Notes under the pieces: generated by a model | Seen by the model: the letters and a program-made list of their open reading frames with translations, nothing else | The model's database searches: none | Told to the model about the DNA's origin: nothing | NCBI GenBank assembly: GCA_949295115.1 | Contig: CASFJU010000011.1 | Location: forward strand, 1-64,000 | Direction of reading: 5' to 3' | Length of the DNA stretch: 64,000 nt | DNA from: an uncultured Phascolarctobacterium sp. | GTDB taxonomy: Bacteria > Bacillota > Negativicutes > Acidaminococcales > Acidaminococcaceae | Translations under genes and position numbers: made by a program | Shown: positions 25,834 to 34,011 of the stretch, in pieces | How positions within the stretch are numbered: the first letter of the stretch is position 1 | Layout: every line of letters starts with the position of its first letter

Positions 25834-28329
25834 ATGATAGAGTACCTTTTACTTGCCAAAGCGGCGATGCTGCATGATATCGGTAAACTGTGCTACCGCG
25901 CCGGTATGACGGATGATTCCGAAGCTTATGCGCAGTTTGGCGCGCAGTGGCTGGCGCGTTTGCTGCCGCAGGAGGATGAGCGTGTGCAGCAGCTTTTGCG
26001 CTGCGTATCTTATCACCGCAGGCGTGATTTAAAAACAGCAGGCCTTGCGCCTGATGACTGGGCGTATATTATTTATCTGGCGGACGCCATTGCTTTTGGC
26101 GCGGAAAAAGCGGAACGCACTGCCGATGCGGAATTTGACGCCGGGCTCTGCCTGGAATCGGTGTTCAATTATTTTTCGGACAAGGAAACGCACAAACGCT
26201 ATTTTTTGCCGAAGGAAATGAATATTGCCAAAGAAATTAACTACGCCGTGCGTGACGATATAAGGGCTGGCGCAGAGGATTACCGCCGCATTTTGCAGAT
26301 TATCGAAGCGCGCTTGAAGCAGAAGACGCTGCTGGAGATGTACCCTTACGAGCTTTTGCAGCTGTTGGAGGACACGCTGTACTACCTGCCGCTGACGGTG
26401 CGCAAGGATTTGCCGAGGGATATTTCCCTGTATGAGCATGCCAAGTACGCGGCGGCATTGGCGGTAAGCATTGCCCATTACTGCGAGGCTAACGGCATTA
26501 CGGATTACGCCGCAATGTGCAGCGACGAAGGCATTGCCAAATTGCAGGACGAACCGTTGTTTTTGATAGTTTCGGCGGATATTGCCGGTATTTACGGCTT
26601 TTTGACGACACCGGCAGCGCAGGCGCCGCTGGCTTCCATGCGCGGGCGCTCGTTGTATCTGGAATATTTTTCGCAGCTTTTGGCTGACGAAATGATATAT
26701 CATTTAAAACTGACGAAGGCAAATGTTATTTATACCGGCGGTGGGCGCATTTATTTAACCGCGCCCAACACGCCGCAGCTGAAAAAAGAACTGGACGGCC
26801 TTGCCGAATATGTTAACAGCTGGCTGCTGGAAAATTACGGCAATCAGCTTTATGTGGCGTTCGGCACGGCGGAATGTACGCCGCTGGAACTGGCGGGCAG
26901 GCGTTTGGGCAGCGATATTCTGGCGCGCGTGGATTTAGAGGTGGAAAACCGCAAAAAGAACCGTTATCCTGTCAGCGTGCTGAAAGAACTGTTTGACCCG
27001 CAGAGCAGCCTTAACGCAGCGGAAACCGGCACGGAATGCAGTGTGTGCCACCATGAGCTGAGCCGCGGCGACGAGAACCGCAACGACGGCTTATGCAGTT
27101 TTTGCAGGTCGCTTTTGGAGTTGGGTAAGTCCTCATTTACGGAGGACAGGGTGCTGGCGATATGTACCAACCATGCAGGCGGCAGTGCGGCAGTGCCGGG
27201 CTGGCAGCGCCCGTTATATTTAAAACTGGTTGCAGCCAAAGATTTGGAGAAGTTTAAGGCACATAATAAAATTCTGCACATTTACAGCACCAAGGGCGGC
27301 GATGCGGGTGAGTACCCGATAATGCGCCTGCGCCGCTGCGATTATTTTGTGCGCGACGCCAAAAGCGGCAGGGTGCTGGACGCAGAAAAGCTGGCGGAAA
27401 GCAGCATGGGCGAAACCTACACCGGCGTTAAGCGCCTGGGCGTATTGATGGCGGACGTCGATGCCATCGGCATGGCGTTAAAGGTTGGTTTTTACCGCAA
27501 TGATTTGCCCGACCCGCTGCATTATCTGACATCGGCAAGGCAGATTACGCTGTCTTCGCGTTTGTCGTTCTTCTTTAAAGTCATCTTAAACAAAATTTTC
27601 AAGGGAGAAGCGCAGACTGCTTCCGGCAAGGGGCGTCCGCCGTTCCGCCTGTTCAATAAGCCGAAGCAGGCGTGGCGCAACATTCACGTTATTTACAGCG
27701 GCGGTGACAACATCTTTTTGCTGGGCGCATGGGATGACGTTGTGGAGGTTGCGGTGGATATTCACCGCGCGTTTACCGCTTATACCAGCGGCAAGCTGGC
27801 GTTTTCGGCAGGCATCGGCGTTTTTACGCCCGATTTTCCGATGAGCCAGATGTTCATTCAGGCGGCGCTGCTGAAAAAGACCGCCAAGAACGTGCCGGGC
27901 ACGGGCAAAATTGCCTTGTTCGGTCAGGGCGCAGATTTTGTCAGCGGGCCGGGCGAAAGCCTTGCGCATGTGTATGACTGGGATGATTTTGAAACGCAGG
28001 TCTGCGCAGGCAAGCTGTACTTTTTAACGGATAAATTAAGCTTTGGGCTTAACACGCTGCCAGGCAAAATAAAAACGGACAGGAATACGCTTTACAAGCT
28101 GCACGGCGTGCTGGCATCTGCCGGAGGCAAGTTTAATTTAGCGGAATTTGCTTATGCCGTGGCGCTTTTAGAGCCGAAGCAGGACAGCGCGGAGGCGGCG
28201 GAAGTTTACAACGGGCTGCGCAGGGCGTTATACGGCTGGGCGCTGGATAAGGAAGGGCGCAGGCAGCTTTTAACGGCGCTGGAGCTTTTGATTTACAGCC
28301 TGCCCAACGCCCCCAAGGAGGATTTTTGA
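25834..28329 (+). CDS. cas10: Type III-A CRISPR Cas10/Csm1, with GGDN palm motif
   Basis: The large subunit of the Csm complex; 831 residues. The N-terminal HD nuclease motif is intact (MLHDIGK, H14-D15). A first palm domain follows, then a C4 zinc ribbon (CSVC near 402 and CSFC about 20 residues on), then the second palm. There the cyclase motif reads Y-S-G623-G-D-N626 instead of the usual GGDD, so a catalytic metal ligand is replaced by Asn. The other palm acidic segment, GVLMADVDAIG, is present. Cyclic oligoadenylate synthesis may thus be weak or lost, while target-activated ssDNA cutting by HD should remain. It starts the operon; csm2 overlaps the stop by one base. Confidence 0.95.
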   Translation: MIEYLLLAKAAMLHDIGKLCYRAGMTDDSEAYAQFGAQWLARLLPQEDERVQQLLRCVSYHRRRDLKTAGLAPDDWAYIIYLADAIAFGAEKAERTADAEFDAGLCLESVFNYFSDKETHKRYFLPKEMNIAKEINYAVRDDIRAGAEDYRRILQIIEARLKQKTLLEMYPYELLQLLEDTLYYLPLTVRKDLPRDISLYEHAKYAAALAVSIAHYCEANGITDYAAMCSDEGIAKLQDEPLFLIVSADIAGIYGFLTTPAAQAPLASMRGRSLYLEYFSQLLADEMIYHLKLTKANVIYTGGGRIYLTAPNTPQLKKELDGLAEYVNSWLLENYGNQLYVAFGTAECTPLELAGRRLGSDILARVDLEVENRKKNRYPVSVLKELFDPQSSLNAAETGTECSVCHHELSRGDENRNDGLCSFCRSLLELGKSSFTEDRVLAICTNHAGGSAAVPGWQRPLYLKLVAAKDLEKFKAHNKILHIYSTKGGDAGEYPIMRLRRCDYFVRDAKSGRVLDAEKLAESSMGETYTGVKRLGVLMADVDAIGMALKVGFYRNDLPDPLHYLTSARQITLSSRLSFFFKVILNKIFKGEAQTASGKGRPPFRLFNKPKQAWRNIHVIYSGGDNIFLLGAWDDVVEVAVDIHRAFTAYTSGKLAFSAGIGVFTPDFPMSQMFIQAALLKKTAKNVPGTGKIALFGQGADFVSGPGESLAHVYDWDDFETQVCAGKLYFLTDKLSFGLNTLPGKIKTDRNTLYKLHGVLASAGGKFNLAEFAYAVALLEPKQDSAEAAEVYNGLRRALYGWALDKEGRRQLLTALELLIYSLPNAPKEDF

Positions 28330-28721
28330 TGGATATTATAACCAGAGCCGAAAATGCCATTAAAGGCATTATGGTAAAAGATAAATTTAATAACAACGTG
28401 CTGCTTTTAAGGACGGGGCATATCCGCAAATTTTTAACTTCAGTCAATCTGGTGCGCGACCGCGTTGAGGTTTATAAAATGCAGAGCGCCGAGCCGGACA
28501 AGCTGCCGCCGGAACTGGTGGCGGAAGTAAAATTTTTAAAGGTTAAGCTGCTGTATCTGGCGGGGCGCGACAAAAACATCGTCGGCGCTTTCGCGGATAA
28601 AACAGGGCTGCCCGAGATGATTGACAACATCGGCGACAGCACGGAGCGTTTTACGGAGTTTGCCAAATATGTGCAGGCTTTGGGCGCGTTTCATAAATTT
28701 TACGGAGGCAAGGATAAATAA
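28329..28721 (+). CDS. csm2: Csm2, small subunit of the type III-A complex
   Basis: A 130-residue helical protein that lines the target RNA in the Csm backbone. The C-terminus FAKYVQALGAFHKFYGGKDK is typical of Csm2. The true start is the ATG at 28329 in TGATG, overlapping the cas10 stop, with AAGGAGG 7 nt upstream. The stop overlaps the csm3 start (TAATG). Confidence 0.93.
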   Translation: MDIITRAENAIKGIMVKDKFNNNVLLLRTGHIRKFLTSVNLVRDRVEVYKMQSAEPDKLPPELVAEVKFLKVKLLYLAGRDKNIVGAFADKTGLPEMIDNIGDSTERFTEFAKYVQALGAFHKFYGGKDK

Positions 28722-29419
28722 TGAAGCAGGGTGTTTTAAAAGGTAAATTTTTAATAGAGGCAGTTATTACGCTGGTGACGGGGCTGCATATCGGCACGTC
28801 CAGCGATTTTACCCCTATCGGCGCGGTGGAAAGCCCCTTTGTGCGCGACCATTTTACCAAGGTGCCCATCATTCCGGGCAGCTCGCTGAAGGGCAAGCTG
28901 CGTACTTTACTTGCCAAAATGCGTTCGCCGGGCTATGTGCTTAACAAAATTGAAGATGACGACGACGTTATCTGCCGCCTGTTCGGTTCAACCGGCAAAA
29001 GCGGCGTGGTTGGCGCGCGCCTGCAATTTTACGACGTGTTTGTAACGCCGGAAAGCATCGAAAAAATCAGCCGCCTTGACACCGATACCTACATGGGCGA
29101 AGTAAAGTTTGAAAACTCCATTACACGCCTGACGGCGACGGCTATTCCGCGCCAGATTGAAAGGGTGCCTGCGGGGACGGATTTTGCCTTTAAGCTGGTG
29201 TACAACATCGAAAACGAAGAAGAAATTGAAGAAGATTTTGCTACCCTTGCGGCGGCGCTGATGATGCTGCAGATGGATTATCTGGGCGGGCACGGTTCGC
29301 GCGGCTACGGCAGGGTGGCGTTCAGCGGTTTTTCGGTGCGTTACGCCGGTTTAAACAAAGGTTTGGAAAGCTTTACGGAAAAATTGAAAGCTACGCTTGA
29401 AGGAAGCTGCTTAAAATGA
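28721..29419 (+). CDS. csm3: Csm3 backbone RNase, with Glu in place of the catalytic Asp
   Basis: The repeated Cas7-family backbone subunit that cuts target RNA every 6 nt; 232 residues. GLHIGTSSDF and IIPGSSLKGKLR are hallmark segments, and the Gly-rich GGHGSRGYGRV loop lies near 190. The catalytic loop reads I-G-A-V-E37-S-P-F-V-R-D. Homologues such as Streptococcus thermophilus Csm3 have Asp here (D33, in GAIDSP), and its loss abolishes RNA cleavage. Glu could still act as a general base or could leave the complex RNase-dead. It overlaps csm4 by 4 nt. Confidence 0.95.
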   Translation: MKQGVLKGKFLIEAVITLVTGLHIGTSSDFTPIGAVESPFVRDHFTKVPIIPGSSLKGKLRTLLAKMRSPGYVLNKIEDDDDVICRLFGSTGKSGVVGARLQFYDVFVTPESIEKISRLDTDTYMGEVKFENSITRLTATAIPRQIERVPAGTDFAFKLVYNIENEEEIEEDFATLAAALMMLQMDYLGGHGSRGYGRVAFSGFSVRYAGLNKGLESFTEKLKATLEGSCLK

Positions 29420-30414
29420 AATACTACGTTTTGCAGTTTAAGTTTTTAACGCCGGTGCATTTCGGCACGGCGCAAAATAAAAAAAGCGGCAACCTGCAAT
29501 CCTTTAACTGCTGTGCGGATACCTTTTTCAGCGCGCTGGCGACGGAAGCGGCGGCGCTTGATACTGCGCTGTGCGGAAAGTTTATCGCCGCGGTGCGGGA
29601 GGGCAGCCTGCTTTTCAGCGATTTACTGCCTTATTACAGCGGAAGCGAAGAAGAATTTTACGTGCCGGTGCCTTATTACCGCAGCGAAAAAATCAATACG
29701 CTCGATTACGGCCTGTCGTTTACGGATTTGTGTTTGCAGTACGAAGCAAGGCGCGACCACGAAAACCTTGCTTATATCCGCGCGGGCGGCGTAAAAGCCT
29801 ATTTGCAGCCTTTTGGCGAAGACGAAGCGCCGGAGCAGGAAAAACACAGCTTTGGCTGGAGCGGCGTGCAGCGGCGTATGGATTTCAGGGACGGCGGCAC
29901 GGCGTATTACGTAAGCAATTACAGCTTTGCGGAGGGCGCTGGGCTGTACTGCATTGTCGGCTTGAATGATGAGAGTTTGCTGGACGAGCTGGTAAAAACG
30001 GTTGAGCTTTTGGGGCTTGGCGGCATCGGCGGCAGGCGCAGCAGCGGCTTTGGTAAGTTTGTTCTGCGCAAAGCGCCGTTTGCTTTAAACGACGGTTGCA
30101 GCGGCGACGCGGGTGTGCTGTATGAGCTGCTTAACAATAACGGCAGCAGTTTGCAGATGACGCTTTCCATCCTGTGCCCGGTTGCGCAGCAGCTTGACGC
30201 CGTTAAGCAGGGCGCGTTCAGCCTTATGCGGCGCAGCGGATTTGTTTATAACAGCGAAACCGGCGGCTACGAAAAACGCAGCAGCGTGTATATGATAAAG
30301 GCCGGAGCCTGCTTTGCCAGGAGGGTTGACGGGCAGGTGTTGGAATTTGCGGCGGGCGCGGGGCACCCGGTTTACCGCTACGGCAAGGCTTTGTATATGG
30401 GGTTGCCTGTATGA
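29416..30414 (+). CDS. csm4: Csm4, crRNA 5'-tag-binding Cas5-family subunit
   Basis: The subunit capping the crRNA 5' handle and contacting Cas10; 332 residues. The N-terminal RAMP strand (KFLTPVHFGTAQNK), LYCIVGL and the Gly-rich LGLGGIGGRRSSGFGKF loop are typical of Csm4. It overlaps csm3 and csm5 by 4 nt each. Confidence 0.93.
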   Translation: MKYYVLQFKFLTPVHFGTAQNKKSGNLQSFNCCADTFFSALATEAAALDTALCGKFIAAVREGSLLFSDLLPYYSGSEEEFYVPVPYYRSEKINTLDYGLSFTDLCLQYEARRDHENLAYIRAGGVKAYLQPFGEDEAPEQEKHSFGWSGVQRRMDFRDGGTAYYVSNYSFAEGAGLYCIVGLNDESLLDELVKTVELLGLGGIGGRRSSGFGKFVLRKAPFALNDGCSGDAGVLYELLNNNGSSLQMTLSILCPVAQQLDAVKQGAFSLMRRSGFVYNSETGGYEKRSSVYMIKAGACFARRVDGQVLEFAAGAGHPVYRYGKALYMGLPV

Positions 30415-31601
30415 GTATCAGTAATTTTGAATATAAAAAATTGGTTATAACCTGCCTCAGCCCGGTGCATATCACCGACGAGGTGGGCACGGTGTACAGC
30501 TATCAGTACCTGTACGACGCAAGGACGCAGCGCGTATATTTTTTGAACGAGCGCCTGTGGGTTAAGTTTTTGTTTGAAAACAACCTGCTGCCGGAGTTTG
30601 AAGAACTGATTAAAACCAAAATGCGCGCCGGTACTTTGTGTGAATGGCTGCTTGCCAAAGGGTATGACATTGACGCTTTGGGCGGCGCGGTAACGGAATA
30701 TGCCGATGTGGCGGTGCTGCCGGAGGTTATCGCTGCCAACAAAATGCGCCTGACGGAAATAGTGCGCACAGTCCATTCCGTTGACGGCCAGCCGTACATA
30801 CCGGGCAGCAGCATTAAAGGCGCACTGCGCACGGGGCTTTTGTTCAGCCTGCTTTTGCAGGAGGACAGGCTGCGCGCACAGGCGTGGGACGAAGTGACGC
30901 GCCTTTTAAGCGATAAGCGTGTGCGCGATAAAAACGCAGCTTTGTCGCGGCTGGCGCAGAAGCTGGAGGTTACGTTGCTGCACCGCCTGGAAATACCCAG
31001 GGGCGAACAGGGCAGCGAGCTTTTGCCGCAGGCGGGTATGAACTGCAGCATTATGAAGGGGCTGTCTGTCAGCGACGCTTACGGCAGCGGCAATATTGTG
31101 CCGGTAGTGGTGCAGAAGCGCGAAGCCGTGTACATCAACAAAACCGGCCAGGTTAAAAACAAAAACCTCAATCTGTTCCGCGAATGCCTGCCGCAGGGCG
31201 CAAAACAGCATTTCAGCATTACGCTGGATAAAGCCGTGTTCAGCGGTACCGGTATTCAGTCGGTAACAGAGCTGCTGAAACGCCAGCAGGATTTTACGGA
31301 ATTTGTATTGAGCATGAACAAAAACATTTTCGGTGCGGTACTGAAACACGAATTTGCCGGTGCTGCCAAAGCCAACCTGCTGTTAGGCAGTGGCAGCGGC
31401 TTTTTAAGTAAAACGCTGCTGGCGGCTTTAGCGCCGGATGCCAAAGCGTACCGGGCAGCGGCGGCGCTGATTTTGCATAACAATTTTTACAAGCATTCGC
31501 ATTTGCAGCTTGACAGGTTTACCGCTCCGCGTGCCCTGCAGACAGTGAGGACGCAGAAGGGCGCAGGGCTGATGGGCGTTTGCGCCGTAACGGAGGAATA
31601 A
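30411..31601 (+). CDS. csm5: Csm5, crRNA 3'-end Cas7-family subunit
   Basis: Caps the 3' end of the Csm backbone and recruits nucleases for crRNA maturation. It has 396 residues. The opening (ITCLSPVHITDEVG) and QPYIPGSSIKGALRTGLL are the RAMP segments of Csm5, and a Gly-rich LLLGSGSGFLSKT segment lies near residue 325. Codon use matches the surrounding genome. Confidence 0.93.
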   Translation: MSISNFEYKKLVITCLSPVHITDEVGTVYSYQYLYDARTQRVYFLNERLWVKFLFENNLLPEFEELIKTKMRAGTLCEWLLAKGYDIDALGGAVTEYADVAVLPEVIAANKMRLTEIVRTVHSVDGQPYIPGSSIKGALRTGLLFSLLLQEDRLRAQAWDEVTRLLSDKRVRDKNAALSRLAQKLEVTLLHRLEIPRGEQGSELLPQAGMNCSIMKGLSVSDAYGSGNIVPVVVQKREAVYINKTGQVKNKNLNLFRECLPQGAKQHFSITLDKAVFSGTGIQSVTELLKRQQDFTEFVLSMNKNIFGAVLKHEFAGAAKANLLLGSGSGFLSKTLLAALAPDAKAYRAAAALILHNNFYKHSHLQLDRFTAPRALQTVRTQKGAGLMGVCAVTEE

Positions 31602-31604
31602 GCC

Positions 31605-32357
31605 ATGCCGCAGATTATGGAAATTGCTTTAACGCTGCCGGAAGGCCAGCGCCTGCACCCAAGTATGGGCAGCGTGCTGCACGGCGCGTTGATGGAATAT
31701 GCGCACGAGGATTTTGCCGTTGCCATGCACATGGCAGGCGTGCGCCCGTTCAGTCAGTTTGTGTATTACGATAAGCAGGCGGAGCGCGCGGTGTGGCGTT
31801 TGGCTGCGCTTAACGGGGAAGCGGCGGCAGAGCTTGGCTATGCGCTTGCTGCCATGCCGCAAAATTTATGTTTAAAGCAAAAGGGATATGTGGTACAATT
31901 AAGTAAACCGCAGCCTGTAAAAGAAGCTGATTACGCCGCCATGGCGCAGCAGTTTTTTACGGAGCAGCCTCCGCGCAAGGCGGAAGTTACTTTTGTAACG
32001 CCAACATCCTTTAAAGCTTACGGTGCTTACAAAATTTATCCCGATAACGCCTACATCTTCCGCAGCCTGTTAAAACGTTGGAACGCTTACAGCGGCGGGC
32101 TGGTGATAGAGGAAGAAAATCTTGAGCAGCATCTGGCGGATGCCGTAAAGATTATCGGCTACAACCTGTCCTTACAGCAGTATTCCGTCGGCGGCGCGCC
32201 GATAGACGCTTTTAAAGGGCGCTATACGCTTTTATTGCGCGGCACGGAAGCACAGAACAGGATTGCCGCATTGCTGCTTGCTTATGCAGAATATGCCGGT
32301 ATCGGCATTAAGACGGCGCTTGGCATGGGCGGCGTGTTTATAAAGTTTTTACCCTGA
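31605..32357 (+). CDS. cas6: Cas6 pre-crRNA endoribonuclease
   Basis: Cuts CRISPR repeat RNA to make crRNAs. The 250-residue protein has two RAMP-like halves and the Gly-rich C-terminal loop AGIGIKTALGMGG. An N-terminal His in LHGALM (about residue 29) is the likely catalytic His of the family. Its stop codon lies inside the stem of a repeat-like hairpin. A Cas6 with no intact array next to it implies that arrays exist elsewhere, or that it is idle. Confidence 0.9.
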   Translation: MPQIMEIALTLPEGQRLHPSMGSVLHGALMEYAHEDFAVAMHMAGVRPFSQFVYYDKQAERAVWRLAALNGEAAAELGYALAAMPQNLCLKQKGYVVQLSKPQPVKEADYAAMAQQFFTEQPPRKAEVTFVTPTSFKAYGAYKIYPDNAYIFRSLLKRWNAYSGGLVIEEENLEQHLADAVKIIGYNLSLQQYSVGGAPIDAFKGRYTLLLRGTEAQNRIAALLLAYAEYAGIGIKTALGMGGVFIKFLP

Positions 32358-32436
32358 TTACAGGGACGGAAGCCGTTTTAATTAACGAACCCAATCATCA
32401 TTTCTTAAGCAAAAATCCCCTTCAGGGGACGGAAAA
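32338..32436 (+). CRISPR. Vestigial CRISPR: two degenerate type III-A-like repeat ends
   Basis: Two hairpins are each followed by an eight-base tag: CCCTG-ATTA-CAGGG + ACGGAAGC (ending 32373) and TCCCC-TTCA-GGGGA, whose last A begins the tag ACGGAAAA (ending 32436). The 3' half of known Csm repeats has the same form, for example Streptococcus thermophilus CRISPR2, which ends CGAGAGGGGACGGAAAC, where ACGGAAAC becomes the crRNA 5' tag. The shared GGGACGGAA copies are 63 bp apart, a bit short for one repeat plus spacer. The 5' halves do not match well. I read them as relics, not a working array. Confidence 0.5.
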
Positions 32437-32461
32437 ATTTTTTGTAAAATGCACAAAACTA

Positions 32462-32490
32462 TTGCATTTTTATTAAATGAGTGTTAGGAT
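32462..32490 (+). promoter_or_regulatory. Promoter of the argA-like gene
   Basis: TTGCAT (32462-32467), 17-nt spacer, TAGGAT (32485-32490), 33 nt before the ATG. Confidence 0.5.
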
Positions 32491-32523
32491 TAGGCTTAAC
32501 AGTTATTTGAGGGGGCAATGTGC

Positions 32524-33009
32524 ATGATTACTTACCGTCAGGCAACTTTTGACGATGTGGAAAATATTCATAAATTGCTGAATGATTATGCGCACGAAGG
32601 CTTAATGCTGCCGCGCGCGCGCAACGCTATTTACGAAAACCTGCGCGACTATATCGTGGCGATTGAAAACAACCGCCTTGTTGGCTGCGGTGCGCTGCAT
32701 TTTGTATGGGACCGCCTTGCGGAAATACGCTCGCTGGCGATTGACCCGGAGCGCAAGGGCACGGGCATTGGCCGCAACATTGTGCACCTTTTGGAAAAAG
32801 AGGGCATGGAACGCGGCGTGAAAATGTTTTTTACCCTTACTTACCAGCCGGGCTTTTTTGCCAAGTGCGATTACATTGAAACCGCCAAGGAAAAGCTGCC
32901 GCAGAAGGTGTGGAAGGAATGTGTGTACTGCCCGCAGTACCCGTACTGCAACGAGATTGCCTTTGTAAAAACCACGGTTGATTACGAACCGGGCGACATT
33001 ATGTTTTAA
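32524..33009 (+). CDS. argA: GNAT acetyltransferase, probable short-form N-acetylglutamate synthase
   Basis: A 161-residue GNAT protein resembling the short ArgA-type synthases of Firmicutes, which make N-acetylglutamate for arginine synthesis. Visible are IRSLAIDPERKGTGIG (acetyl-CoA binding motif A), a hydrophobic LEKEG helix, and a C-terminal FFAKCDYIE segment with a Cys-rich WKECVYCPQYPYC stretch, typical of this subgroup. GAGGGGG (32509-32515) is 8 nt before ATG 32524, so that start beats the one at 32518. No other arg gene is near, so substrate assignment rests on similarity alone. Confidence 0.75.
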   Translation: MITYRQATFDDVENIHKLLNDYAHEGLMLPRARNAIYENLRDYIVAIENNRLVGCGALHFVWDRLAEIRSLAIDPERKGTGIGRNIVHLLEKEGMERGVKMFFTLTYQPGFFAKCDYIETAKEKLPQKVWKECVYCPQYPYCNEIAFVKTTVDYEPGDIMF

Positions 33010-33020
33010 AAACAAAATAA

Positions 33021-33051
33021 AAATCCCGCTCTTTTGGAGCGGGATTTTTTT
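33021..33051. terminator. Bidirectional terminator between argA-like gene and rbsB
   Basis: 11-bp stem (AAATCCCGCTC with GAGCGGGATTT) with A-run left and T-run right. Confidence 0.85.
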
Positions 33052-33078
33052 GTACGCAATTTGTCAAAGGAAGGTTAA

Positions 33079-33996
33079 TTATTTTTTCTCTACGAGTTTA
33101 AGAGGAACAGCGATTTTAGCTTCGATTTTTTCGCCTTTAGCCAGTTTAACAGCGGCTTCTACACCCTGCTGGCCCATCAGTTCAGGCTGCTGGGCAATGG
33201 TAGCTGCCATGGTGCCGTTTTCAACTGCTTTAATGCCGTCGTCGGTGCCGTCAAAGCCAACGATGAAGATTTGTTTGCCTGCGCTCTTGGATGCTTCGAT
33301 AGCGCCGAGAGCCATTTCATCGTTCTGGGCAAAAATTGCCTGAATGTCCGGGTTAGCCTGCAGCATGTTTTCAGCAACGGTCAGGCCTTTGGTGCGGTCG
33401 AAATCAGCGGATTGTTTTGCAACAACGTTTAATTTCTGGTCGGCAACTTTGTGGAAGCCTTCGCCGCGTTCACGGGTTGCGGAAGCGCCGGGGATGCCTT
33501 CGAGTTCGGCAACTTTAACGCCTTCGCCCAGTTTGTTGATGATGTATTCGGCAGCCATTTCGCCGCCTTTTACGTTATCGGAAGCAACGAGGGAAGCAAG
33601 GGTGCCTTTGTCTGCGCTGCGGTCAAGGGCAATTACAGGGATGTTTGCTTTATTGGCAGCTTCAACGGAAGTGGAAATGGCAGCGGAGTCAACCGGGTTT
33701 ACCAGAAGAACGGTAACACCCTGCTGCAGCAGGTCGGCAACGTCGTTAGCCTGTTTTGCCGGGTCGTTCTGCGCATCAACGATTTTTACGTTAACGCCAA
33801 GCTCTTTGGCTTTGGCTTCAACGCCGTCTTTAACGGATACGAAGAACGGGTTGTTTAATGTGGAGATGGAGAAACCGATAGTGGTTGCACCGTCTTTTTT
33901 AGCAGCCGGAGCTGCTTCTTCTCCGGAGCTGCAGCCGGCAATAAGCATTACCGACATCATCAGGACTGCCATAACGGCTAATAAAGTTTTTTTCAT
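33079..33996 (-). CDS. rbsB: Ribose ABC transporter substrate-binding lipoprotein
   Basis: Binds ribose outside the inner membrane and delivers it to RbsAC. 305 residues with a lipoprotein signal ending LIAGC (Cys22). The periplasmic-binding family 1 fold starts with TIGFSISTLNNPFFVSVKDG; residues lining the sugar site (RSADKG, NDEMALGA, GFDGTDDG) match RbsB proteins. It is the last gene of the rbsKDACB operon. Confidence 0.94.
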   Translation of the reverse strand: MKKTLLAVMAVLMMSVMLIAGCSSGEEAAPAAKKDGATTIGFSISTLNNPFFVSVKDGVEAKAKELGVNVKIVDAQNDPAKQANDVADLLQQGVTVLLVNPVDSAAISTSVEAANKANIPVIALDRSADKGTLASLVASDNVKGGEMAAEYIINKLGEGVKVAELEGIPGASATRERGEGFHKVADQKLNVVAKQSADFDRTKGLTVAENMLQANPDIQAIFAQNDEMALGAIEASKSAGKQIFIVGFDGTDDGIKAVENGTMAATIAQQPELMGQQGVEAAVKLAKGEKIEAKIAVPLKLVEKK

Positions 33997-34011
33997 TTAA
34001 AACATAACCTC

